A stretch of DNA of 64,000 nucleotides from Pseudoflavonifractor sp. An44 (lineage in GTDB: Bacteria > Bacillota > Clostridia > Oscillospirales > Oscillospiraceae): NCBI RefSeq assembly GCF_002161675.1, contig NZ_NFIH01000011.1:1-64000 (forward strand), given 5' to 3'. Within the stretch, counting starts at the first letter, position 1. Each line of letters starts with the position of its first letter. This document shows positions 48,257 through 56,801 of the stretch, piece after piece. Position numbers and translations under genes: made by a program. Below the pieces are notes generated by a model that was not told the origin of the DNA, ran no database searches, and worked only from the letters and a program-made list of their open reading frames with translations.

Positions 48257-49012
48257 ATGCTGCAACTGAACCGTGTAAGTAAGACCTATCATCTGACCAC
48301 CCATGCCCTGCACCAGGTCAACCTCTCCATCGCCCCCGGCGAGATCGTAGGGCTGTTGGGGGAGAACGGAGCGGGCAAGACCACCCTGCTCAAGTGCATT
48401 CTGGGTCTCTTGTCCTATCAGGGCTCCATCACCCTGGACGGGGCACCCATTGGCCGGGACAACATCGCCCGTCTCAGCTTTGCCACCTGTGAGCACTCCT
48501 TTTTCCCCACCCTCACCCCCCAGGAACACCGGGTCTTCTATCGGGAGCACTTCCCCACCTGGCGGGACCAGCGGTTTGAAGCCCTCATGGACTTCTTCCG
48601 CCTGCCGGGAAACCGTCCCCTGCGTGCCATGTCTGTGGGCCAGCAAAACCAGGTGGAGGTGATTTTGGCTCTGTGCCAGGGTGCGGACTACATTCTCATG
48701 GATGAGCCCTTTGCCGGAAACGATGTATTCAACCGAGAGGACTTCTACAAGGTACTGCTGGGGATTCTGGAGCCCACCGAGACAGTCATTCTCTCCACTC
48801 ACCTGCTCTCCGAGATCAACCACTTTGTCAGCCGGGCGGTGCTGCTGTGGGATGGTCAGATTGTGGGGGACGTCTCCACCGCCGACCTGGATGAACAGGG
48901 ATTGACCGTTCTGGACTATGTAAAAGAGAAGTACCACTATCAACCGGATCGGGTGAGCAACGCTCTTTCCCAGCTCAGCGGAGAGGAGGATGACCTATGC
49001 GGAAATCGTTAG
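48257..49012 (+). CDS. ABC transporter ATP-binding protein
   Basis: A 251-residue ATPase. Walker A GLLGENGAGKTT, Q-loop region FATCEHSFFPTLTPQEH, a variant signature MSVGQQNQVEV (SVGQ in place of SGGQ), Walker B YILMDEPFAGND and switch His in STHLLSE. This compact type partners multi-spanning permeases such as YtrBCD. TAAGGAGGTTATCGTC precedes the ATG. The next gene starts inside its last 16 bp. Confidence 0.93.
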   Translation: MLQLNRVSKTYHLTTHALHQVNLSIAPGEIVGLLGENGAGKTTLLKCILGLLSYQGSITLDGAPIGRDNIARLSFATCEHSFFPTLTPQEHRVFYREHFPTWRDQRFEALMDFFRLPGNRPLRAMSVGQQNQVEVILALCQGADYILMDEPFAGNDVFNREDFYKVLLGILEPTETVILSTHLLSEINHFVSRAVLLWDGQIVGDVSTADLDEQGLTVLDYVKEKYHYQPDRVSNALSQLSGEEDDLCGNR

Positions 49013-50337
49013 CTGCTTTTTGTCTGGTATTTGCCCTGTTGGCTGGATTCTTCGGCTACACAGTAGTGGAGGCCCTGGACGCCCAGGACGCTGTGTCCTT
49101 CACCGTGGAACAGCAGATAGGGGACCCTGCTGCTGCCCAGGGATTCCAGTTAAACATTCCTACCGTTCAAAATTATGATATGGCCTGGGACACCACGCTA
49201 ACCTTGGGCTCTACCCCCACCTGGAGCACAGACTATCGCTATGACCCCGGAAATATCAGCTGGTATACCCCTCAGGAGAGTTCTCCTATGCTGTCCATTG
49301 CTGTGGGAGACACCTCCATGTTCTATATTTCCGGTGACGATTGGTCCACCAACGTCATCGGCCAAGCCTATCGTGAGATCATTGAAGACGTGTCCAGCCG
49401 AGCCCCTGCCAAGGGAAGCTACTCTGAAACCGTAGTACTGAGCGACTATCTGGATTATTATCCTGTGATTTTGTCTGATATCCCCCTGCCCGACTCTTAC
49501 AGTTCCGGCTGGGAAACCTGGGATTTGACCCAAGCCCTCCGCATTCCTGTGGGCCAGGGAGATACCATACAAGTGGATTTGGAACTGGACCAGAATTTCG
49601 TCATCTCCTCTATTTACCTCTCCACCCCTCAGGCTCCCCCTCTATACAGCGAAGCAATCCTATCCAACGGCTATTATTATGTGCTTTTTAGCCCCGAACA
49701 ACAGGATGGCACTCCGGTATCGGGTGCCTCTTCCTATGGGCTATACCGCATCCCCGCCTCTGGCGGCCAGGCTTTAGCTGCTCAAAACTGCACTCTGTGC
49801 TACCAAACCAGCGGCAAACCCCAACACCTGGCTTTGTCAGACGGCGGATACCACCTTCTCCTCATGGAGAACCTGGCGGAAAACAACTATCAATTTCTTC
49901 TTCTGGACACCCTCACCTATCAGCCGCTGCAGGAGATCCCCATCCAACTCCCAGATGAAAACCATACCTTTATCATCCAAGATTCGTATCTGGGGGTACT
50001 GTCCTTATCAGACGATTATCCCGCCCCGCTGGTTCAATCCCTGAACCTTTGGGCCAAAAATGACTTTGGCCTGTATGTACCCGTATTGGACTGCGACCTG
50101 ACCCAGGCTCACTTTCCCCTCGGTGTATCGTTCCAAACCTACTACGATGGAGAGCGCCTGGTGATGGCCTCCTACCTTCAGACCTCTCCATCTGGCTATA
50201 TGGTCACTCCATCTGTGTCGATAGCAGTATGTAACTCGGACGGCCTGGCGTATTCTGCCCGCTTTATCCACAGCCAGAGCATCACAGGATTGATTCAGGT
50301 CCAGGACTATCGGCTCACCCTGACTCCGGTTTCCTGA
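48997..50337 (+). CDS. Extracytoplasmic protein with N-terminal membrane anchor
   Basis: A 446-residue protein. Residues 4-27 form an uncleaved-looking signal or anchor (LAAFCLVFALLAGFFGYTVV); the rest is outside the membrane and rich in Tyr, Ser, Pro and Gln with repeated short beta segments. That would fit a propeller-like fold, but I recognise no domain. It is the final gene of the GntR/ABC operon (16-bp overlap), so it may sense or bind the exporter's substrate at the cell surface. Confidence 0.7.
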   Translation: MRKSLAAFCLVFALLAGFFGYTVVEALDAQDAVSFTVEQQIGDPAAAQGFQLNIPTVQNYDMAWDTTLTLGSTPTWSTDYRYDPGNISWYTPQESSPMLSIAVGDTSMFYISGDDWSTNVIGQAYREIIEDVSSRAPAKGSYSETVVLSDYLDYYPVILSDIPLPDSYSSGWETWDLTQALRIPVGQGDTIQVDLELDQNFVISSIYLSTPQAPPLYSEAILSNGYYYVLFSPEQQDGTPVSGASSYGLYRIPASGGQALAAQNCTLCYQTSGKPQHLALSDGGYHLLLMENLAENNYQFLLLDTLTYQPLQEIPIQLPDENHTFIIQDSYLGVLSLSDDYPAPLVQSLNLWAKNDFGLYVPVLDCDLTQAHFPLGVSFQTYYDGERLVMASYLQTSPSGYMVTPSVSIAVCNSDGLAYSARFIHSQSITGLIQVQDYRLTLTPVS

Positions 50338-50439
50338 AAAAATTTCCCCACACCGCTGTTTTTCTCCAGCAAGACGTGGTATAATAACAGCGGTACCAAA
50401 GGCACCCAATATACATGAATCGGAACAGGAGGTTTTCCC

Positions 50440-50817
50440 ATGAACACTCGATTCCTGCGCTGCAAGCACTGCGGCAACATTGTCGGCATCATCCACGACG
50501 CTGGTGTCCCCATCTTCTGCTGTGGACAGCCCATGGAGGAGCTGACCCCCAACACCGTAGAGGCCAGCGGCGAGAAGCATGTCCCCGTAGCCAGTGTGGA
50601 AAACGGCGTTCTCACCGTCCAGGTGGGTTCTGTGGAGCATCCCATGACCCCTGAGCACTTCATCATGTGGGTCTATGTGAAAACCGAGAACGGCGGCCAC
50701 CGCATCCAGCTCAAGCCCGGCGACGCCCCCCGCGCCGTGTTCCATCTGGGTGACGAGAAACCTGTGGCTGTGTACGCCTACTGCAACCTCCACGGCCTGT
50801 GGATGACCGAACTGTAA
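50440..50817 (+). CDS. dfx: Desulfoferrodoxin (superoxide reductase)
   Basis: A 125-residue class I desulfoferrodoxin. The N-terminal desulforedoxin centre has CKHCGN and CCGQPMEE. The superoxide-reductase iron site has EKHVPV, VGSVEHPMTPEHFIMWV and the C-terminal CNLHGLW. It reduces superoxide without making oxygen, protecting anaerobes. A TATAAT near 50390 and AGGAGG before the ATG support solo expression. A strong terminator follows. Confidence 0.96.
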   Translation: MNTRFLRCKHCGNIVGIIHDAGVPIFCCGQPMEELTPNTVEASGEKHVPVASVENGVLTVQVGSVEHPMTPEHFIMWVYVKTENGGHRIQLKPGDAPRAVFHLGDEKPVAVYAYCNLHGLWMTEL

Positions 50818-50842
50818 CAGATACTCTCCCCCCTTAGATAAA

Positions 50843-50886
50843 AGGAGTGCGGACTGGTTGATTGACCAGTCCGCACTCCCTTTTCT
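50843..50886. terminator. Convergent intrinsic terminator
   Basis: GGAGTGCGGACTGGT pairs perfectly with ACCAGTCCGCACTCC, with CTTTTC on the plus strand and CTTTTAT on the minus. It serves both dfx and the cysteine-desulfidase-like gene. Confidence 0.88.
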
Positions 50887-52160
50887 TATTGTCCCGTCAT
50901 AATGCGCAAGATTTCCCGGTCTGTCTCCCGCATGCCCAGGCGCCCCAGGCGGGCCACCATGTTCAGAGTGTTCTCCACTCCTTTTTTCACAATGCCGTCC
51001 CCATCGTAAAACTCGTGTCCGGCCTTGTACATCTCGTAGCCCATCAGGCCCGCCTCCAGAGCCAGAGAGATTTTCGCCGCACAGGAGGCCTTGGCCCCGT
51101 CGCACACCATGCCGGACACCACAGCCAGAGAATTGACCAGGGTGTGAGCCACCCCATCCAGGCCCATACCGTCCAGATAGGCAATGGCGGCGGCAGCGGC
51201 ACAGGCCGCGTTCACCGCCCCGCAAAAGGCGGACAGGCGGCCCAAATTGGTCTTTTGGTGGACCGTGAGCAGATTGGACACCACCATGGCCCGGTACATC
51301 CGCTCCTCCCCAATGCCCTTCATGGCCGCATATTCCATCACAGGCAGGGAGGCGGTGAGGCCCTGGTTTCCACTGCCCGAGACAATGACCACCGGCAACT
51401 CGCAGCCGCTCATACGGGCGTCAGACCCGGCCGCCGCCCGGGCACGCAACCGGGCTTTCCAGTCGTTTCCCGCCTGGGCCATCAGCTCTTTTCCGATCAT
51501 GGCCCCGTAACAGCCCTCCAGTCCCTCCTGGGAGATGGCCCAGTTCAGCTGGGCCTGCTGCTGGATGGGCTGGCGGATGTCCTCCAGGTCCACGCTGTCG
51601 GCAAAGTCCAAAATGTCCTCCACCGTGAGCAGTTGCTGCAAAGGGTTTTCCTGCATGGCCTGGGGAACCTCCCGCTCTTGCAGAACCTGGCCGTTGCGGC
51701 TGACATGCACCAGGTTGGTGTGCTGGTCCACCATCCGCACTCGGGCCACATCGTCTCCCGTTCGGACCTCCACCAGGATGTCAAAGGGGTGGGTGGTGTC
51801 CAGAGGCAAAATGGTCACCCGCTCCTGGGCCAGATATTCCTCCACCGCCTCCATGTCCTGATCGGTCACATGGGCGATGCACTCCAGCTGAGCCTGGGCC
51901 TGGGCAGCCACGGTCCCCACCGCTGCCGCCACCTCCAGGCCACGTCTGCCCCCGGTGTTGGGCACCACCACGCTCTTGACATTCTTAATGATGTTGCCGC
52001 TGACGTGGAGCTTCACCTGCTGGGGCAGCTGCCCCAGGGTCTGGCGGGCCACCGCACAGGCATAGGCCACCGCAATGGGCTCGGTACACCCCATGGCAGG
52101 CTTTAACTCCTCTCGGAGGATTTGCACATACGCTTGATATCTCTCATCGGTCCGTTGCAT
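50886..52160 (-). CDS. L-cysteine desulfidase / UPF0597 family protein
   Basis: A 424-residue Fe-S enzyme family member (CdsB/YhaM). Conserved parts are KPAMGCTEPIAVAYA at the N-terminus, SGSGNQGLTASLPV and the C-terminal FCGAVNAACAAAAA and SGMVCDGAKASCA, whose cysteines could hold a 4Fe-4S cluster. CdsB releases sulfide, ammonia and pyruvate from cysteine; serine-dehydratase-like activity is an alternative. TTCCTG-N17-TAGAAT upstream may give it a promoter separate from the B12 operon. Confidence 0.88.
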   Translation of the reverse strand: MQRTDERYQAYVQILREELKPAMGCTEPIAVAYACAVARQTLGQLPQQVKLHVSGNIIKNVKSVVVPNTGGRRGLEVAAAVGTVAAQAQAQLECIAHVTDQDMEAVEEYLAQERVTILPLDTTHPFDILVEVRTGDDVARVRMVDQHTNLVHVSRNGQVLQEREVPQAMQENPLQQLLTVEDILDFADSVDLEDIRQPIQQQAQLNWAISQEGLEGCYGAMIGKELMAQAGNDWKARLRARAAAGSDARMSGCELPVVIVSGSGNQGLTASLPVMEYAAMKGIGEERMYRAMVVSNLLTVHQKTNLGRLSAFCGAVNAACAAAAAIAYLDGMGLDGVAHTLVNSLAVVSGMVCDGAKASCAAKISLALEAGLMGYEMYKAGHEFYDGDGIVKKGVENTLNMVARLGRLGMRETDREILRIMTGQ

Positions 52161-52236
52161 GGAGCTGTCTCTCCTTATCTGGTGTTTTTCTTCATTCTAC
52201 CATAGGTCCCGCTCCACAGGAAGGGGCATTTCCCCC

Positions 52237-53538
52237 TCATTCCATCAGCAGCCCGTACTTCTTGCGCATGCGCCGAATTTTCTTCAGCATGGGCTTGGCA
52301 CAGAGCGATAAAAACACCACGGTGGACACCCCGTGGGTGATGTTTACAGGCACTCCCGCCACGTAGCAAGCCAGCACCGACTGCCAGGTCAGCCCCTCCA
52401 ACACAGATAGGGCGGTGGAGGTATCCAGCAACAGGCCGTAAATGACCACGGTGGCCAAAAACCCATATACGCACACCCCCATGAGAGAGAGTTTTCCCCG
52501 CCGCATCCGCTTTTCAAAGAGCAGCCCCGCCAAGAAGCCGATGACGCCAAAGGCAAACATCTGCCAAGGGGTCCAAGGCCCCTGCCCAAAGAAAAAGTTG
52601 GACACAAACCCGGTCATGGCTCCCGTGAGGAATCCCGCCTCTGCCCCCAGCCCAATGCCCGCCACGATCACCAAGGCGGTCACCGGTTTGAAGTGGGGGA
52701 GCATGAAAAACACCGCCCGCCCCGCCGTGGCGATGACCACCAGAGAGGAGATGAGCACCAATTCCCTGGCCTGGGGTCGGCGGTCCTCAAAGACGGCAAA
52801 GAACGGGAGCATCGCCGCCACAATGACACAGATAGAGATAAAATAGTAGCTACGCCCCTTCAAAAACACAATGCCAAAGGCGATGAGCAGCGGGATAAGC
52901 ACCAAAATCACCCCAGCGGCCAACCGGGTCCGCCGTCCCATGCCCCGGACGGTGGGCACTGAGGCCAACTCCACCCGCTGGGTGTTCAGCAGCCGCCCCG
53001 CTCCCAAAAGAAAGGCCAACCCTGCCGCCCCTTGGCCGCAGGCAAACCCGGTCAGCTGCATGTGGCTGAACACCGTCAGGTCCCAGAAGGTGTTCCCCTG
53101 GCCCAGAGCGGCGTTGAGTATCTCACTCAGGCGGACAAGCACCACCGCCGCCCCCGCCACAGAGAGCAGGGCCAGGAGGGCGGACAGCCGCACCGCCGCC
53201 GTGGCACCTTTCTTTCGCCGCCAGGCCAGCCCCGCGGCGAGGAGCAGAACAGGAATGGAGAGCCCTGCTGCCAGCTGGGTCGCCCTCAGCCACACCAGCG
53301 TTCCCCCGTCCAGGGTCAGTAACTGGGGGTCCTGCACTAGATATAGCTGAGAGGCTAACTCCACACTCTCCCCCGCTCGCCACAGGGTAAACTGGTCTGT
53401 CAGGCCCTGATAGGCCAGCTCCGGGATGGAAAACCAGGGGGCAAAGGCCGCATTGGCCGCCATGGCCACACACAGCCATACCGCCACCATCACCCAGCTG
53501 TCCGCCCCGGTGCCCGTCTTCACTTTGTCTGTGTACAT
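52237..53538 (-). CDS. ECF transporter S component with extra N-terminal membrane domain
   Basis: A 433-residue membrane protein. The C-terminal about 200 residues (from about 235) look like an ECF S component with six helices (ELVLISSLVVIATAGRAVFFMLPHFKPVTALVIVAGI, GFLTGAMTGFVSNFFFGQGPWTPWQMFAFG). The N-terminal about 215 residues hold five or so further helices plus a soluble stretch, which ordinary S components lack. ATG 53538 overlaps the EcfA gene by 19 bp. Given the cobalamin riboswitch, a corrinoid (CbrT-like) substrate is inferred. Confidence 0.83.
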   Translation of the reverse strand: MYTDKVKTGTGADSWVMVAVWLCVAMAANAAFAPWFSIPELAYQGLTDQFTLWRAGESVELASQLYLVQDPQLLTLDGGTLVWLRATQLAAGLSIPVLLLAAGLAWRRKKGATAAVRLSALLALLSVAGAAVVLVRLSEILNAALGQGNTFWDLTVFSHMQLTGFACGQGAAGLAFLLGAGRLLNTQRVELASVPTVRGMGRRTRLAAGVILVLIPLLIAFGIVFLKGRSYYFISICVIVAAMLPFFAVFEDRRPQARELVLISSLVVIATAGRAVFFMLPHFKPVTALVIVAGIGLGAEAGFLTGAMTGFVSNFFFGQGPWTPWQMFAFGVIGFLAGLLFEKRMRRGKLSLMGVCVYGFLATVVIYGLLLDTSTALSVLEGLTWQSVLACYVAGVPVNITHGVSTVVFLSLCAKPMLKKIRRMRKKYGLLME

Positions 53539-55169
53539 GCCCGCACCACATCCTCCACCGTCACCGCCTGGGGAAAGACCTCCCGTGCCATCTGATTGGC
53601 GGCGGTGGTGTAAAAATGATTGCCCAGAAAGAAGTCCCGGGCGGGCTTCTGGCACACCAGCTGGCCCCGGAACAGCAGCCCACAGGTATCCGCATAGGCG
53701 GCGCAGAACTCCACATCGTGGGAGACCATGAACACCGTCTTGCCCTGTCCGGTAAGCGCTCCCAGCACCTGGGCCAGGGTCTGTTTATAGCACCCGTCCA
53801 GTCCCTTGGTGGGCTCGTCCAACAGGAGAATCTCCGGGTCCAGCAGCAATACCTTGGCCAGAGCCGCCCGCTGCTGCTCCCCCCCGGACAAATCATAGGG
53901 GTGCTGGCCCAGCACCCCCTCCAGCTGGGTCACACGGATGGCCTGGGCCAAGCGCTCCTCCCGTTCCTTTCTGGACAGGAGCAGCTCGTCCAGCAGCTCC
54001 TCCAGGTCCGCCCCCACCGTGTCCTGAACAAAGAGGCACTGGGGATTCTGGGGCAGAACTCCCAAAATCCCCCGCTCCAGAGGCCGCCCCCGCTTTCGCA
54101 CCTGACCGCCAATGCGGATTTGGCCCCGGTAAGGGTGATTCTCTCCAGAGAAGAGGGAGAGAGCTGTGGTCTTGCCCCCACCGTTGCCCCCCATGAGGGC
54201 GTACAGCTGCCCTCTGGGCACCTGGAGGTTGAGCCCCTGGAGCACATCCGCCCCGTGGCGGTCATAGCGAAACCACACCTCCCGAGCCTCCAGGGCAAAA
54301 TCCCTGGGAGCGGACTGGTCAGGGGTCTCTACGGGGGGCTGGGGCTTGTCCCGGTACTGCTCCAGCCAGGTCCGCCCCTCCTTCACTGTCATGGGGCAGG
54401 CCTCTCCCCCCTCCACTCGATTATAAATCTGCATGGGCACCGGGCAGCACACCCCCAGAGGGTGGTGGGCCAGAGCCCGCCCCACCTGCCGGGGGGAGCC
54501 GTTGCAGAGGATTTTGCCCTCCTCCAGCACCACCACCTGGTCCGCCATGGGGAACACCTGGTCCAGGCGGTGTTCCACCACCACCACCGTCAGCCCCAGC
54601 TGCTGGTTGAGCCGCTGGAGGGTGTGGAGAAAGTCGGTGGCCGCCATGGGGTCCAACTGGGAGGTGGGCTCGTCCAGCACCAGCACCTGGGGGTGCATGG
54701 CCATCACCGAGGCCAGGTTGAGAAGCTGTTGTTCCCCGCCGGACAACTCCTCCACCTTCCGGTCAAACCAGTCCTGGAGGCCAAAATAGCTGGCCATCTC
54801 CGCCACCCGAAGCCGCATGTCCCCCAGCTCCAGCCCCAGGTTCTCCAGGCCGAAGGCCATCTCGTGCCATACCTTATCGGTGACCAGCTGCTGCTGGGGA
54901 TTTTGCATCACAAAGCCAATCTCCCCCGCCTGGGTGCGCAGGTCCACCTGGTGCAGCGGAGTACCCTTGTAGAAGATCTCTCCGGTCCGGGTTCCGTGAG
55001 GGGTCAGGGCACTTTTGAACTGGCGGATGAGGGTGGATTTTCCACACCCGGACCGCCCGCAGATCACCACGAATTCCCCTGCCCCAATTTGGAGGTTCAC
55101 CTCTCGCAGCGCAGGGACTGACGCGTCGGGATAGGAGAAGGTCAGATTTTGCACATCCAATAACGCCAT
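53520..55169 (-). CDS. ECF transporter ATPase, fused two-domain EcfA
   Basis: A 549-residue protein with two ABC domains in tandem. Domain 1 has Walker A GRSGCGKST, Q-loop FVMQNPQQQ, signature LSGGEQQ and Walker B LVLDEPTSQLD. Domain 2 (from about 305) has GGNGGGKTT, VLPQNPQCLFVQDTV, LSGGEQQRAALAK and LLLDEPTKGLD. It replaces separate EcfA1 and EcfA2. I use ATG 55169 (MALLDVQNLTFSYPD); the 230-residue upstream extension is the ecfT gene in another frame. It overlaps ecfT by 28 bp. Confidence 0.93.
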   Translation of the reverse strand: MALLDVQNLTFSYPDASVPALREVNLQIGAGEFVVICGRSGCGKSTLIRQFKSALTPHGTRTGEIFYKGTPLHQVDLRTQAGEIGFVMQNPQQQLVTDKVWHEMAFGLENLGLELGDMRLRVAEMASYFGLQDWFDRKVEELSGGEQQLLNLASVMAMHPQVLVLDEPTSQLDPMAATDFLHTLQRLNQQLGLTVVVVEHRLDQVFPMADQVVVLEEGKILCNGSPRQVGRALAHHPLGVCCPVPMQIYNRVEGGEACPMTVKEGRTWLEQYRDKPQPPVETPDQSAPRDFALEAREVWFRYDRHGADVLQGLNLQVPRGQLYALMGGNGGGKTTALSLFSGENHPYRGQIRIGGQVRKRGRPLERGILGVLPQNPQCLFVQDTVGADLEELLDELLLSRKEREERLAQAIRVTQLEGVLGQHPYDLSGGEQQRAALAKVLLLDPEILLLDEPTKGLDGCYKQTLAQVLGALTGQGKTVFMVSHDVEFCAAYADTCGLLFRGQLVCQKPARDFFLGNHFYTTAANQMAREVFPQAVTVEDVVRACTQTK

Positions 55170-56032
55170 TTCAAATCCTCCACCAAGTTGAGTATCAAAG
55201 GCAGGGCGCACAGCACCCCGTAGAGGGCATAACACACACAGGCCGGGACGGTGGCCACGTTTATGCGCCACACCGGGAAATACAGCATATTCAGCTGTCC
55301 TGTGACTACGCCCGCCGCCACGCATCCAAAGCACAGGGCCATCCCCGCCGCCAAGGCGGTGGAACGCCCATCCCATCGGAAGGGGTGGTATAGGGTGCGC
55401 CCCCGCAGGCCATAGCCACGGGCCCGCATGGAGTCGGCAGTGTCCACCGAGTGTTCCAAAGACCATGTGACTAGGATGGACAGCACCCGCCCCCCCTTTT
55501 TCAGCCGCTGCCATGGGGTGCCCTCCCCCACGTCCCGGCCCACGCACCGCTGGGCTGCCATCACCCGCTTGGCCTGGGTCAAAAACAGGGGAAGAAAGCG
55601 CAGCACCATGGAGAAGATGAGGGCTAGGGCGGGAAAGCCCTTGCCAAAGAGGTACACCACCTTGTCCTCCGTCATCACGTCCTGCCAGGTGGCACACCAC
55701 AAGATCACCACCCCCATCATCCCCCCGGTGCATAACCCGTACACCACAGACTCCAGGGTCACCGGGTTCCCCGAGGGCAGGTACCCCAGAATGGTGAGGC
55801 CCTGGTGGGAGAAGAGGGGATTGATCACGGCCGAGAGCACCACCACCGGAAGGGCCAGCAGGCACACCCGCACAAGCCCCTTCCCGCCCCGCAGGCGGAA
55901 CAGATAGGCGGCGGCAGAGACTCCCGATAACACCAGCAACACTGGGTGCATGTAAAAGAGGGTAACCCCCAGCACCAGAAGGTAAAAGATGAAATTGATA
56001 CCCGGATGACAGCGGGAAAACTCGTCCTTCAC
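55142..56032 (-). CDS. ECF transporter transmembrane component EcfT
   Basis: A 296-residue protein with several helices and the two Ala-Arg-Gly-type coupling motifs: SMRARGYGLRGRT is clear, and AAQRCVGRDVGEG precedes it. These contact the ATPase. GTG 56032 follows GGAGAGGGCGGC. It lies between the DUF4430 lipoprotein and the fused ATPase, making a complete ECF module (S, A-A, T) in one operon. Confidence 0.92.
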   Translation of the reverse strand: MKDEFSRCHPGINFIFYLLVLGVTLFYMHPVLLVLSGVSAAAYLFRLRGGKGLVRVCLLALPVVVLSAVINPLFSHQGLTILGYLPSGNPVTLESVVYGLCTGGMMGVVILWCATWQDVMTEDKVVYLFGKGFPALALIFSMVLRFLPLFLTQAKRVMAAQRCVGRDVGEGTPWQRLKKGGRVLSILVTWSLEHSVDTADSMRARGYGLRGRTLYHPFRWDGRSTALAAGMALCFGCVAAGVVTGQLNMLYFPVWRINVATVPACVCYALYGVLCALPLILNLVEDLKWRYWMCKI

Positions 56033-56051
56033 GCCGCCCTCTCCTCCTCTC

Positions 56052-56774
56052 TTACAAATCAAAGCCCAGATCGCAGGTGTACTTAAACTCGATGACGTCC
56101 CCGTTCTTCACCGTGTACTTGCTCACCCCGTAGTTGGGCTTGGTCCCATTGACGTAGTACATCCAGCCGGACCCGGCCCCACAGTCGAACTCATAGAGGT
56201 TGTTGATGCCCTCAATGTAGTGGCTGCCAAAGCCGGGGGTGTACTCGTACTCCATGTGGATGCCGTAGGTCTGGGTGGCTCGGAGGAGCACGTCAAACAC
56301 CGACTCCCCCTCCTCAAAGGAGATGGCCTTGCGGGACAAAATCACCCCGTCTGAGGGCACCAAACTCTCCTTCCCTGGGGTTAGGTCCTCCATGCGCCCT
56401 AAAATGGTCTTGCACTCAATGGAGAGATAACAGATGTTGACCTTGGGCGTGGGAGTCGGTTGGGGAGTGGGAGCGGGCGTGGCCTTCACCGCCGGCTTCT
56501 GAGTGGGCTTGGGTGTCGGCGCCGGCGTGGCTGCCGCTGCGGACGACTCTCCCCGGTCCTGACTCTGGGCGGGCTGCTGAGTCGTCGCCGGGGCCTCACT
56601 GGCCTGGGGCTCCCCAGAGGGCTGCTCGCTGGGAGCAAGACTCTCCTCCACCCCCACGGTGGGGGACACTGTGGGGGTGACCACAGCGCCCTGCTCCCCC
56701 GTGTTTCCACAGGCCGCCAAAGTCAGCAGCAGCAACAGGGAAAACAGGCACATCCATCGTTTCAAATGCTTCAT
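56052..56774 (-). CDS. DUF4430 (transcobalamin C-terminal-like) lipoprotein
   Basis: A 240-residue lipoprotein. The signal ends in the lipobox LAACG (Cys near 22). A long Pro/Thr/Ala/Ser linker follows (about 30-110). The C-terminal about 125 residues are a DUF4430 domain (EGESVFDVLLRATQTYGIHMEYEY, YIEGINNLYEFDCGAGSGWMYYVNG, NYGVSKYTVKNGDVIEFKYTCDLG). This domain is related to the C-terminal beta domain of transcobalamin/intrinsic factor. It likely hands corrinoid to the ECF transporter. Confidence 0.88.
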   Translation of the reverse strand: MKHLKRWMCLFSLLLLLTLAACGNTGEQGAVVTPTVSPTVGVEESLAPSEQPSGEPQASEAPATTQQPAQSQDRGESSAAAATPAPTPKPTQKPAVKATPAPTPQPTPTPKVNICYLSIECKTILGRMEDLTPGKESLVPSDGVILSRKAISFEEGESVFDVLLRATQTYGIHMEYEYTPGFGSHYIEGINNLYEFDCGAGSGWMYYVNGTKPNYGVSKYTVKNGDVIEFKYTCDLGFDL

Positions 56775-56801
56775 AGGCTCTCCTCATACGCCGGAGGCTT
56801 T

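Noticed and set aside
55170-55865. N-terminal 230-residue extension of the fused EcfA
   Set aside because: It is the EcfT gene read in another frame; the ABC domain begins MALLDVQNLTFSYPD at 55169.
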